Shown here: positions 13,001-20,400 of the stretch, piece by piece | Layout: each line of letters opens with the position of its first letter | Numbering within the stretch: the stretch's first letter is position 1 | Assembly: GCF_002000055.1 (NCBI RefSeq) | Contig: NZ_MVBD01000009.1 | Location: 1 to 64,000 of the forward strand | Length of the DNA: 64,000 nt | Direction of reading: 5' to 3' | Source: Marinicella sediminis | GTDB lineage: Bacteria; Pseudomonadota; Gammaproteobacteria; Xanthomonadales; Marinicellaceae | Made by a program: the position numbers and the translations under genes | Notes under the pieces: generated by a model | The model's database searches: none | What the model was told of the DNA's origin: nothing | The model's input: only the letters and a program-made list of their open reading frames with translations

Positions 13001-14603
13001 CATCACCATTGATACTGATGTTTCCGTGGTCAAAACCGGACCCACAGATGCCATCGCTGGAGAGCGGATCACTTATCAGATTGTATTGGCCAATACCGGT
13101 CCGTCTGATGCCTTGGGTGTGCAGTTGACAGACACCCTGGATAATGCCTTGTTAGACGCTCAGTGGACCTGTGTGGCAACTGGCAGGTCTGTGTGTGAGT
13201 CAGCCAGTGGTAACGGAGACCTCGATGAGTCGCTGGATGTAACCATTGACGGCACCATCACCTTTGAGGTGGATGTGCTGATAGATCCCGGATTTTTTGG
13301 TACGCTTGACAACACCGCAGAGGCTGTGGTTTTTGAAGCTGGGTTCAATACTGACCGTGATTTGTCTAACAACATTTCATCGGTGTCGACTGACGTGACC
13401 CAGGTGGCTGATCTGGTCGTCAGTAAAGTCACACTTGGCACTGTAACGGCGGGTTTGGCTGTTGATTATCAAATTGTGGTCAGTAACTCTGGCCCCAGTG
13501 ATGCTGACAATACCACTGTGACTGATATGGTCCCTGATGAGCTGATCAATGTGACCTGGACTTGTTCAGCAGACCCGGGTGCCAACTGCCAGGCCACAGG
13601 TACCGATGATGTGCTGGATGTAATAGATATACCTGTAGGTACCTCAGTGACTTACCTGGTTAACGGCATGCTGCCTTCAGCAGCCACCGGCGATCTCTTC
13701 AATGAAGTCACAGTGGCAACCGGAGCACCGGTGACTGATGATGATTTGAGTAACAACACTGCATCAGTGAATGATGTCATCCTGGAAATTGCAGATTTGT
13801 CGGTGACCATTGATGACAGCATTGATCCTTATGATCCAGATTCAGCCAACTCCATTCAGTACCTGGTGACATTGAACAATGCGGGCCCTTCAGATGCCAG
13901 AACCATTACCACGGATACGGTCATTACCGGTATCACTTCGCAAGTTCAGATTTTTGATTTGATCTCCGATTGTGACTCGCTGTCAAACGGGTTCTCATGT
14001 ACCACGGACCTGTTGGTTGCCGGAGGCTCATTGGATACGGTGGTTGACCTGAGGTATGCGGCATCGCCACCTGAAACAGTGGTTTTGGAAACCGTGACTA
14101 ACAGCAGTACAGCCACTGATCCGGACCTGAATAACAACACCGATGTGGAAACCACAGAGCTGATCACCGGCATCGATGTAACCATTCACAAAACCGACAA
14201 TCTGGAATTTGCTGAGCCAGGTACACCGCTGACGTATCTGATTACAGTGACCAACGAAGGATCCGTTGATGCAGGTGATGTGGTGGTCAATGAACAATTG
14301 CCAGCCAGCCTGATCAATGCCAGCTGGACCTGTGAAGGCTTTGCTGGTGCCACATGTATCAACATTGATAGCAACAACGTGACAGGTGGCGCCAATTTGC
14401 CGGCTGGCTCACAAGCCGTCTTTACCCTGACCACCCAAATTGATCCACTGTTGGTGGACATGTCAGAAACTGAAGTGGTTAACGTGGTGGATGTACAATT
14501 GGTCAGTGGTACCGACTTTAACCTGAACAACAACACCGACACGGATACCAATGTATTGGTGTTCTATATCTTCATAGATGGTTTTGAGGAGGTTGTTGAG
14601 TAA
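1002..14603 (+). CDS. Giant secreted DUF11-repeat protein with five inserted beta-propeller modules
   Basis: A 4533-aa exported protein. Residues 1-28 are a signal peptide (hydrophobic FFFTLFLITTW, small residues before TVTAD). About sixteen DUF11-type Ig-like repeats follow, each with SKTD, PG-x-x-x-TY, N-x-GPSDA, a WTC...C pair 7-8 residues apart, and D/L-x-NN near the end. Five Lactonase/YVTN-type beta-propeller stretches (blades like YVAG-x-x-DNALVVF-x-RD) interrupt the repeats at about residues 1090-1850, 1995-2375, 2478-2870, 3060-3420 and 3555-3930. Four lie between the two cysteines of a DUF11 repeat; the third lies between KTD and PG. The C-terminus is YIFIDGFEEVVE. The start is supported by AAGAGA before ATG. 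The likely location is the cell surface or the medium. DUF11 is common in surface and adhesin proteins, and no catalytic function is assigned. The next gene overlaps by 1 nt. Confidence 0.9.
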   Translation: MTPVKNTVNFFFTLFLITTWPVSSLIAATVTADITSSPADFTPGETVAGNSYVFTISQDETGTLNSVDLSGTFSSNSIVDFNWSCSGAGSSVCVPASGSGVTSLSTVISLDGTNAVTISVSDVEYRASFFNNTTFTANVFSVGGGNSAVDDSVTITRASSSDINMTVTNAPTTYTPGTTGSYVFTVSNDGGPSDAQNLQFSDVIPAGMTITSWSCSADTGSSCSGSGGSNNNVNPTLQLDVNDQATITVNASYQSSATADPLQYSGSITFGDANMTDPDDTSPITVSDSNDWAPVSTLQVTVNTDTISETDYTPGATEVYNVVVTNTGPSDVSGITIVDNNLSVYESISWTCDDSNAGATCGAASGAGRLNTTANLADGASITYAVSVTYESGTTTDPLIYEVDVTNPNTHTPSTGVSGSKSLDRDPFSVFVLSLTDSQSSYTPGTTGRTYTAVLTNNGPTDALGVAISDNMLSEFESINWTCTPSSNDSSCANSTGTSDLSTTVDVVKDDNITFNITVDYFSSAVANPLVYTVSAANPNNALNPTSSNSDSDTLARQVNLSISKTGKAGNLVPNEPFTYSIIVTNDGPSDLGAAVDAQGVPTEEGVRLVDDLDDTLINDPNPQNCQAGSTTPCWKYCESDQGIKDTDISPTNCPGNIDIATGAGSLLDVPIRLSAGSSSEIVIYARVSDSTGSNCNTTPAFPGTNELCNEASISIVETATTTNVGSSPLTDDHTNVIVIGTDLVVSKTDNQTQLSPGETNTYEVVVRNDGFINVEGVSVTDVLPLFPNQAAGFVPGSISWFCETSDAGACCNTQSTACGLSQPTSTTNSDVLNAIIDLDSQTEVTFTITGTVDNDSTGTLSNSASAVLPAGIEEANDTNNLNVTDTTSLSANTDISLSKTLVSATPTNSGAPDFNEFVNLLYQVEVTNNGPSSASAVTVSDLLDSPKLNLSTASWDCQIIGTGSCATPGPVNGSALSAQVDLGVGSRAVFNVAISTEVGAEGKVVNVASATATGFDPVNINNSDSVEYSLTGSAELTIDNDDARTTAIPGEPINYTVRVVNEGPDNVFGATVENIFPPQLQDVNWTCSAVSPIPGDLTFFQRSDQSAAGAVLSISPDGNHVYVAAPDTDDAGVLTAKLLAYSRNTLIGGDFGQIQLIQSLEQGTGGIDGLEKPQAMVMDDQGRFVYVLSDIYSGSASTKAIAVFGRDTNGLSSGFGELTYLGLMTDVPSTPVDLQISPDQKHLYVSGSGVIKRYDRDSGTGLLTFVEDFSLSDAGQMVFADSGTDLYVSELSGDTVHYLSREDDESSADFGDLTAAGTVADNSIGGVSDLIISADQRQLYLASASNNRLVVLNRNISTSALTFVIAYDDTGLGLNITETLVGLDTLDISNDGEHLVVGNPVDDSVLVLTRNSQGLLNKQEEQSVPGLQGVSDVAFTADGLHVLTTAAGAGGKSLTVFNRRQPDPLFSYMETEFNGVNDLNDTGGTVDGMLGASAVAVSTDGNHVYVTGLGSDSVVQFRRDKTKGSTSATRNEHLTYENTYTDGVGVITGLNDPDSIAISPNGEFVYVGSSDSATLTVFTRDLSGDLTYVTTYNHVSNQIDGLLGISDILINASSQHLYVAGRFEASVVQYLINGTNGTLTLVDSVANGDVGVSGMAGARSLSFSPDEDQIYVASSIDDSLVVLNRNLNGGAINFIQRNAFAGDQPMDVVASPDGAHVYVVSANDHRLSVFQREDNPSSTQYGQVSLRQTYEDGVNGFNYLQGARAIDISSQGDKLYLGAEYDHAITVLDRDQNSNSNSFGLLSVLEVQIDEVNGVAGLEQLYDLVVTNDTRHVYAAGFADHALTGFVLGSGSSCSAQGTGNISDVVDVGSNGTLTYSINAMIRSNANGQLTTQASIIPPENFVFNNNLDACGTASTADACDQDTTNLIPEYDLSISKTDSRISAVPGQAVTYEILVSNNGPSDAISSATETIQVLDILNSGFDQGSINWTCQASGSGSLGFAQVVKQGVLGIDGLTGVAAVEYVADLAGLGPHVVTASVLDDSVGFYAIDQLTGLLSQQLVVSTGSGGLLDGARDLVVIDADIYVASQVDDALVALKATNQAGSLAVSLVDNYDFSDGISGLNQAVNLVVSSDGTSLYVAGANDNSVVIFDRSVANGTLTYNSTLFEDPADTIQQTIKGLSGVNALAIAADGRTLYTSGVNQANLGVYKRSLMDGSLQLIGLLDAGDIGESMSGITSMLVSDDNKQLYVAVGGDNKILVFDRDITSDPNGNDYGLLSLSQSVEQNQAGVVGLISPQGMEVSADGRHVYVTGEQADALVWLSRDLETGALSFGGVISDGVSQTDGLDGAIDVTISPDGAFVYAAGSNDHALVTLTRSADSTCPASGVGNISAAMDTEGVEVNIAANGLLKFTLQATVASDATNTLYNEAGVFSCPSTHTGPVSTCVGAEVDTTNNTDSDTNEINANADLSITKTDGVAQYNGLLGALNVSGNNDHVYVAAAQENAIGIFSRNNVSAQPEFGDLAYVNSVLNGQNGVSGLLGVADVLLSADGLTLYAAGAGDNAVVVFSRNPLSGELTFLEKQSSGLFGVEGLEGVDALAISADGAHLYATGPLTGSVSVFAIDQTGGVNQGRLSYQQKLQNAVAGVGGLSAVSDLVVAPDNQHVYAISNSENSISLFLRNPNSNSPSFGTLSYLNTWTNGNDGIGGLIGPTELLIESAGPGDHVYVLGAAAQALVVFARDTGTGALTFVEFKQNGTSQVAGLAGATDLNMSADGLHLYVAGQQQDSVVKFNRDVVTGSLEFAQIVQQGDPLGLPGEFVDGLDGASGIFLSPDGNHQYLASRNDHAVTTFEVMQDPGQPQDGMLSYQQSLVDGEGGVAPGSIISYVIVASNLGPSDAEKVLVQDIFPAEFEQISYQCFPINQAACNTNLQSGNVHELVDLPAGSRVEILATGVVRTDATGVLSNTATVSTSTDPAFAISDPDLSNNSATDDNTLLSPAVDLLVTKDNGSNTVIPGTRVTWDITVSNQPTVNTASQPSDALGVWVTDVVPEAVSNVNWTCHAFPEVGLLNDGEADDNNDNNLIVSDLSEYRDLVISDNGLFAYAVGQNGPVSELLVYARDQRTGELSLTQTIAADDAGVNGMSGLTAVTLSHDQQNLYAVSNVDDSLVVFDRDTATGVLAYAAVLTDGAGGVNGLGGATDVIISADDKHLYVAGQLDNAIAVFQRNLADGSMTYLSHLLGIDGLTGVNTLAFDQSGMYLLAVADLNQSLASFARNNATGALSVITVIQDFQITGTVLNDVNDVFVLNNLVYVTGAGSDALGIFELNDMDGSLSYQQSIALTAGDAPGSVVISENGAQLYVANTGVPEIQLYQQINGQYTLSGQTYGTTDVPELDGLNRLRQNQQRDFIYALSGDDLVLFHVAKGSSCGAQGNGSLSDVADIISGGFVTYQLSGDVLPTATGRLINSAQAVVAGDTLELNPADNLGIDDDLLVPTTDLSVQKSDGLNEVVAGTPLEYEINVFSAGPSSVLANLEDVVPVFPGENAGMLTGSILWTCQSSQPIQLNTTYDDVQYPVLSDVSAMLLNQTGDRVYITGKSNNQLSVFAQDISGQLTLLNTVSEGDDLNGTVLSEFTGITALALSADESHLYVTAESSNRLFVFAVADNGQLEQLQSIQSGSDGVIGMSDPVAIELAADGLGVYVAARGSDAITVFSRNTETGLLTFVERVRDGFGTIVPDSNVIIGINDLQTSPDGGHLYTTADGSDSIAIFERDSATQQLTYVGVIRGGDDQGGQTVPGLNGVNDMAFSPNGLFAYFLTADDQSLIYFNRNASTGELSYLNHLTDGDVGVGPLQNPAQLALSNDAGKLLVADAASSSVSLYERNDTDGSLTLEDVYYDDPVTGGLMLNPNGIVVDSTRVLVSSVAAQSLTTLRLVADAECPVSNGTGDVVNVSYEMNPGSSATTLISAMVHPSARGVISNTAVMSLPPGSEDSDTQNDTSTDLTTITIDTDVSVVKTGPTDAIAGERITYQIVLANTGPSDALGVQLTDTLDNALLDAQWTCVATGRSVCESASGNGDLDESLDVTIDGTITFEVDVLIDPGFFGTLDNTAEAVVFEAGFNTDRDLSNNISSVSTDVTQVADLVVSKVTLGTVTAGLAVDYQIVVSNSGPSDADNTTVTDMVPDELINVTWTCSADPGANCQATGTDDVLDVIDIPVGTSVTYLVNGMLPSAATGDLFNEVTVATGAPVTDDDLSNNTASVNDVILEIADLSVTIDDSIDPYDPDSANSIQYLVTLNNAGPSDARTITTDTVITGITSQVQIFDLISDCDSLSNGFSCTTDLLVAGGSLDTVVDLRYAASPPETVVLETVTNSSTATDPDLNNNTDVETTELITGIDVTIHKTDNLEFAEPGTPLTYLITVTNEGSVDAGDVVVNEQLPASLINASWTCEGFAGATCINIDSNNVTGGANLPAGSQAVFTLTTQIDPLLVDMSETEVVNVVDVQLVSGTDFNLNNNTDTDTNVLVFYIFIDGFEEVVE

Positions 14604-15604
14604 TGAATAAGTGGTTAATAGTGATTTTGATGCTGGGTTCCGGGTGGGTTGGCTGGTACCTGGCAACCCATTGGCCTGAAAGTGAACAGCAGGATGTCAC
14701 TGCTGATGTGCTGGCAGTGGTTGGTGATTCAGTGATCACCCGTGATGATTTCATCAGACAAATGAGCCATCGTGGTGGTAACAGGCCCGGGCAGTATCAT
14801 GAGTTGAAACAAAAAAAGTTCCTGCTTGATTTCATGATCAACCAGCAAGTGATGTTTGATGATGCCGTAGCCAAAGGGTTCCATGAGGATGAATCAGTTC
14901 AAAAGATCTACCGCAAAGCGACGGTTGATAAATATCTGGAAGAAGAGCTCAACAAAAAACTTCAGGCACTGGTCGTTACAGATCGGGAAATCAAGCAACA
15001 TTTTAATAACAACAAAACGGTGTATGAAAAGCCTGCCAGGAAACGGGCGGCCATTATTGCCAAAATCATCCCGGCTGATGTGACTGCAGAAGAAAAACAG
15101 CAGATAAAAGATGAACTGGAGGCAATCCGCAATCAGGTGAATGAACTGGATGGCAAAACCAAACATTTTGGCGAATTGGCACTGACCCATTCAGATGACC
15201 GCAGCTCGCGATATCAGGGCGGTGTAATTGGTTGGTTTGTAGAAAACCCCAAACGTTCATATAAATGGGATCGAACGGTGATTGAAGCCCTGTTCAGTTT
15301 GCCCGAACCCGGGGATGTTTCACCAGTGCTTGAAACCGATGAGGGGCTGTTCCTGGTTAGACTGGTGGCAGCTGAGCAAGTCGAAGAAAAAACCCTGACA
15401 CAAGTTTCTTCAGGAATCCGGCAGCAACTATTGAAAACCAAACAGGACGCCATGAAGAAGCAATTCATCACCCAGCTTATAGAGGGTGCTGACATAAACA
15501 TCAACCAACAAATGCTGGCTGACATTGATCCGCTCAATCCAGCAGAAAAAGCCGATGACATCAAACCTCCGGCATTACCCGTTGATAACGGGGGAACACC
15601 ATGA
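14603..15604 (+). CDS. Membrane-anchored PpiC/SurA-type peptidyl-prolyl cis-trans isomerase
   Basis: A 333-aa protein with an N-terminal transmembrane anchor (residues 4-22, WLIVILMLGSGWVGWYLA) and a periplasmic body. Residues about 35-145 form a SurA-N-like helical region (VLAVVGDSVITRDDF...LLDFMINQQVMFDDAV). Residues about 150-260 form the parvulin rotamase domain, with FGELALTHSDD, GGVIGWF and EALFSLPEPGDVSPVLETDEGLFLVRL. This family isomerises prolyl bonds and holds unfolded exported proteins. ATG overlaps the stop of the giant gene, and its own stop overlaps the next ATG. This tight coupling suggests a foldase dedicated to the operon's exported proteins. Residues after 300 are charged and Pro-rich, probably a disordered tail. 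Confidence 0.88.
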   Translation: MNKWLIVILMLGSGWVGWYLATHWPESEQQDVTADVLAVVGDSVITRDDFIRQMSHRGGNRPGQYHELKQKKFLLDFMINQQVMFDDAVAKGFHEDESVQKIYRKATVDKYLEEELNKKLQALVVTDREIKQHFNNNKTVYEKPARKRAAIIAKIIPADVTAEEKQQIKDELEAIRNQVNELDGKTKHFGELALTHSDDRSSRYQGGVIGWFVENPKRSYKWDRTVIEALFSLPEPGDVSPVLETDEGLFLVRLVAAEQVEEKTLTQVSSGIRQQLLKTKQDAMKKQFITQLIEGADININQQMLADIDPLNPAEKADDIKPPALPVDNGGTP

Positions 15605-17451
15605 ACATGAGTAATTCACAAACCACCGAACCAACAACCTGGCAATCACAAGAGTCTAAGATGATGAATAACCACACCCCAAATAAAACCCTGGCCAAAG
15701 CCAAGATGGCTATGCTGCTGTTGATGCTGAGCTTGCTGACACCTGCCTGGGCAGGCATCGCGCTGGATCAGCAAACCATCACACTACAGCCAGGCTGGAA
15801 TGCCATTTACGTTGAATTGGAGCCGGTCAATAACCAGATCACAGATGTGTTTTCTGGTGTGCCGGTAGAGAGTGTCTGGCGATGGTTGCCCAAAGACATT
15901 GGTCAGGATTTTGTGGTTGATCCGGCAGAGGGTCTGCTCAGTGTGGATGGCTGGTATGGTTATTTCCCAGAGCCCAGGCCAGAGGCTTTTCTGACCAACC
16001 TGTTTACCATCTCTGCCAACACCGCCTATTTGGTGAAACTGGACAGTAATACACCACGGGACATCAGCATTTCCGGCAAACCAGTTTTGCGTAAGAAACA
16101 ATGGGTCACCAATGGGTTCACACTTACCGGGTTTCCATTGGTGGAAGATGCCGAGCCAAGTTTTGCAGATTTTTTTGCCACTTCCACAGCACATGCCAAT
16201 CAACCGATTTATCGCCTCAGTACAGCCGGTGAGTGGCAATTGGTTGATGATCCTAACCTGACCAGTATGAACGCTGGTGAGGCTTATTGGTTTTATACCG
16301 ATGGTACGTCCAAATATCAGGGGTTGATTAATGTCACAGTTGAGCAAGGTGAATCGTTGGAATACCGGGCTGCATTCACTGAAATAGACATCATTTTGTC
16401 CAACATATCCGATGTCCCCAATTTCATCAGCATCAACCGGGAAGGTGGCAACTCCATGCCCATGAAATTCCTCAACGTGGACCCTGAAACCGGTGAGGAA
16501 GCGTGGCCTGATTTACCCAATGTCAAAGTATATGAAGTTCAACCAGGTGAAGACCGGATAGTCACATTGGCGGTGGACCGCACCAGTTTCGTAGAAGAAC
16601 GAATGGAACAGGTTTTTTCCATCAGCAATGAACAGGGTGGAATTGTCAGGATTCATGCCGGAGCCAATACCATCCAGCCACTGGCCGTACCTGCCAGGCT
16701 GGCCAGGTTATTTGGGAATCAATTATCAAGGGGCAGCCAGATGGATGGTTATGCTGGTTTGTGGATGGGCTCTGTCAGGGTCAGGGGCGTCAGTGAAGCC
16801 CAAAGAGGTGGTGTCACTCCTGAATCCGTTGGCAAACCATTTGCTTTTCGGGTTTTGATGCATGTCGATGCCACAGGTCAGGTTAAGTTGATCAAGAATG
16901 TGGTGCAAATGTGGCAGGATGGCACGTATTCAACCAGTGCCAGTAACCCAGATTATGTTGAAGTGGATGATCCCGGTTATTATGTGTTGCTGACCGATGA
17001 TTCATTGATTCCAAACTATTCAGGTATCACCCGGCGCGGTGGCCAGTCTGCCGGTATTCGATTCAGTAGCATTGGCTATGATTACAATGGCAATGACATG
17101 CTGATGAATGGTGATTTTGCCTTGAATCAGTCAGTCAGTGTCAGTTTGTTGATTGATCCGGAAATGCCAACCAACCCTTTCAGGCATAAGTACCATCCTG
17201 ATCATGATAACCTCGATCCTCAATTCCTCAATTTCAGACAGGAAGCTTTCCAGGTAACCCGTGAAATGGAATTTTTCTTCAGTCCGAATAATCCAAGTTA
17301 TCCAGATGTCGCTGACCCACCAGGGTGGGGTGTTGAAGAAATGGGAGGGGTGTTCAGAGAAACACTCATCGGTTTACACAAAAATGCCATATTTGTTGAA
17401 GGTGATTTCAGATTGAAACGCATTGCCTCAACTGCAGTGCTCAATCAATAA
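15601..17451 (+). CDS. Secreted protein of unknown function, partner of the giant operon
   Basis: A 616-aa product. The first ATG overlaps the PpiC stop by 4 nt; an internal ATG at 15661 would give a more ordinary signal peptide. The hydrophobic MAMLLLMLSLLTPAWAG segment ends in a typical signal-peptidase site. The mature protein begins with a beta-rich domain (LQPGWNAIYVELEP, later LTGFPLVED and GEAYWFY) of a type seen in exported proteins. The C-terminal part has NPFRHKYHPDHDNLD, GVFRETLIGLHKNAIFVEGDF and a basic end. I recognise no catalytic motif. The operon position suggests that it assembles with, or is processed alongside, the two giant proteins. No function is assigned. Confidence 0.8.
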   Translation: MNMSNSQTTEPTTWQSQESKMMNNHTPNKTLAKAKMAMLLLMLSLLTPAWAGIALDQQTITLQPGWNAIYVELEPVNNQITDVFSGVPVESVWRWLPKDIGQDFVVDPAEGLLSVDGWYGYFPEPRPEAFLTNLFTISANTAYLVKLDSNTPRDISISGKPVLRKKQWVTNGFTLTGFPLVEDAEPSFADFFATSTAHANQPIYRLSTAGEWQLVDDPNLTSMNAGEAYWFYTDGTSKYQGLINVTVEQGESLEYRAAFTEIDIILSNISDVPNFISINREGGNSMPMKFLNVDPETGEEAWPDLPNVKVYEVQPGEDRIVTLAVDRTSFVEERMEQVFSISNEQGGIVRIHAGANTIQPLAVPARLARLFGNQLSRGSQMDGYAGLWMGSVRVRGVSEAQRGGVTPESVGKPFAFRVLMHVDATGQVKLIKNVVQMWQDGTYSTSASNPDYVEVDDPGYYVLLTDDSLIPNYSGITRRGGQSAGIRFSSIGYDYNGNDMLMNGDFALNQSVSVSLLIDPEMPTNPFRHKYHPDHDNLDPQFLNFRQEAFQVTREMEFFFSPNNPSYPDVADPPGWGVEEMGGVFRETLIGLHKNAIFVEGDFRLKRIASTAVLNQ

Positions 17452-17461
17452 GGTGAATGAA

Positions 17462-20400
17462 ATGAAATATAGAATAAATACCCCATATCAAACAATTTCT
17501 GTCATCTTTACACTGTCATTGATGATTTTTTCTTCGGCCCTGATGGCTGCCTGGCCGAATGGTGGAGGTGGTTCAGGAACTGAAAATGCGGTGGCCATTG
17601 TCACTTCTTCCAGCGGCAGTACTTATACCATTGGTCAGTTTGAAGGAACCGTCACATTTGGTGAGCATGAATTGAGCAGTTCTGGTGTTAAAGACATCTA
17701 TGTGCTGAAAGTGAATGCCAATGGCAGCATAGCCTGGGCGATCAAAGCAGGTGGCGCCAGTTTAGATATTCCAACAGACATTGCAGTTGATGAATCTGAC
17801 AATGTATATATTGTGGGTTCATTTTATGGCACAACCAGTTTCGGTGGTGTCGATTATACCGTCACAGGTGGAGTGCAAAATGGATTCCTGGCGAAATACA
17901 ATTCTACGGGCGGATTTGTCTGGTCTAAACGAATAGGCAGAAACAACCATGAAAGTGTGGTAACTGAGGTTGAATCAATCGAAGGCGATTCAACCATGAT
18001 CCCACCCGTTGAAGGTTCAGTTTACATCGCCGGTCATTATCAAAACAGTTCGATTGTTGGTGGCATTCCCCTTGATACCAATAATTCAGCTGTGGCAGAA
18101 AACTCTGAATTGTTGATTGCCAGGTTTGAACATGATGGAGATGTTCAATGGGCCGTTGACCGGGGAGGCAGCAGTACATTCGGTGAAAAAACCACCGGCA
18201 TGAAAGTTGATGAAAACGGCCGCGTTTATATGATGGCCGCCAGCAGTCAACCGCAGACATTTTTGAGTGAGCCATTTAACTATAACGATGACACCATCCC
18301 ACCGGGATGGAACAGTAATGTAACTCCCGCCAATTGTGTGCTGGGTGTCAGGTATTCGAATTTTCCCGGGAATGGAACCAGGAAACTCAATTTCAATGGT
18401 GGTTACCGAAGGGTAGATACCCCTGTTCAGAATACTTCAAATATGCAGGGTTTGAGATTGAGCTTATTGGTTTATGAAGGCCGGGACGGGATTTCCAACA
18501 GCGAAGACACTGATGGTGGTGAAGATTTTATTATTTCATATCGCAATTCAAGCGGTGGGTATACTCAGCTTGAACGTTTCTACGGTGGGGGTTCCAGACC
18601 ACAACTGGGCAGGGCATATGTGCTTGGTAATGATGCCTTTCATAACAATTTCCAATTACGCTTTGAGCAGACCAACGGCAGCGGGGGTTGCTATGATTAC
18701 TGGCACATTGATGACCTGGGTCTGAATGGTCAGTCCAAGCCTGATAACATTGCTTTTGAAATCACCAATACACTGGAAACCCCAGTGATTAACTCTCCTG
18801 TTTTGGTGAATAAAGACATCACCATCAATGACATGGTTTATAACCCGGTTAATGATAACCTGATAATTTCAGGGACCAACAATTTCAACAGCACCAGTTA
18901 TTGCGGAACATTGATACCTGCTGGTTCATTTGTGGCCAGTTTAAATATGTCTGCCAACCCCAGTTTTACATGTGACTGGGTACGCTATCCGCAAAATGGT
19001 TCAGATTCTGTTGGTGGCGGCATTACCCTGGATGAAGTCGGTAACATCTATCAGATCGGAACTTTTGATGGGAGTTTGACCTATACCAACGTAGACAACC
19101 AGTGTCTTGGCAATGTGGTCGAGAATGAAACCATCACTAGTTTCAATGGCAATTCTGATGTATTTATGGTGTCTTTCAATGAAGACGGGGTGGCTTGTTG
19201 GCTGACTGGTGGTGACACCTTCGATGAGATCGATTCTTATCCGGCCATCATTGGTGAAATTGAAACAGAAACCGGTGTTGATGTGTCCACCAATGGGCTC
19301 AGCGAGTTGTATATCACCGGTGACTTCAACTCCAGCATTATTTTTGGCCAGGACGAACGTTTCAATGGCAACGGTGAATCTGACATTTATGTGCAGCGCT
19401 GGGGCACTGATGGCAGACCGTTCCAGGTTGAATCATGGCCCATCGGCAAAGCCTTGAACGCACCACCCAATGCTTATCTGGATGATGTGGCATTGGTTCC
19501 TGATTTTTTCCGTGAAGGTGAACCGGTGGATGCCATCGGACAAAAACTGTTTTATTGGGCAGGGCCGGTAGGTGGTGAATCTGCTAAATTGGTACCTTTA
19601 CAGCCATTTGATGAAATCGAGGTTCATTGGCGGGTCAGTTCCAATCCCGGAAGCACCAACCGAATCATCACATCGGGCACTGCCAATTGGCCGAGTGAGG
19701 TATGTACTGAGCTGGTGGTTGAAAAATGTTACCAGATTCATATTGCCAGTGCGCCAGTGGAAATTGAACCGGCTTCAGGTGATTATCTGTTGCTTGACCT
19801 GGCTTATGCCGGTGGTAGTGCAGCGGTTGATAATCGGGTGTTCAATAACTACACATCTGGCTTTTCCACCCTGGTTTACATCAATGGTCCGGCACCTGAC
19901 GTGTTTCAGTATCCGGTTGAATTTGAAGTGGTCAGGACCGTACCATTCAGTTCTGTACCGATGTTTGAAGATGGGGTGACCTGGACCATTGGTTCGAAAC
20001 TGGAAGATGACTACCACAATGAAATCGGGCGTACGGGTTATGTACTTAATCCGCTGGCCTATTACGATGGTGTTGGTACCAGCGCGGCTTATAACCGGAC
20101 CGCCAGGACCGGGCAGATCATTCCGGTCAACAGGATCGAGTCATCAAGACCCCAGGACGTGGGCAGAGAACTGACAGTGGCCTGGTACCGCAGTAACATC
20201 CGCGGGGTTTATTGGGCCGAAAAAGCCGTGCGGTACGATCCGCAATGGCCTTTTGATCCGGACAAAATCATCATTGCCAGTCAACAAGGTGGTGAGGTAT
20301 TGGGTCAGGAGCCACTGGATCCTTTGAACTTCCCATCGGTGTCCCTGTACATACAGGACAACCCATTGTTAGCGGGCTTTAACCCCAATGATGAGCATGC

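Noticed and set aside
1002-14603. CRISPR-like or satellite DNA repeats within the giant gene
   Set aside because: The repetition is at protein level (DUF11 and propeller blades) with diverged DNA; no regular direct repeats with unique spacers were seen.
15784-16347. 187-codon minus-strand frame inside the 616-aa gene
   Set aside because: It lies antisense to a gene with signal peptide and operon coupling; no family resemblance.
17423-17461. Earlier start for the 2775-aa protein
   Set aside because: It lies inside the preceding gene and puts 13 non-hydrophobic residues before the signal peptide, whereas ATG 17462 has AAGGTGA at good distance.
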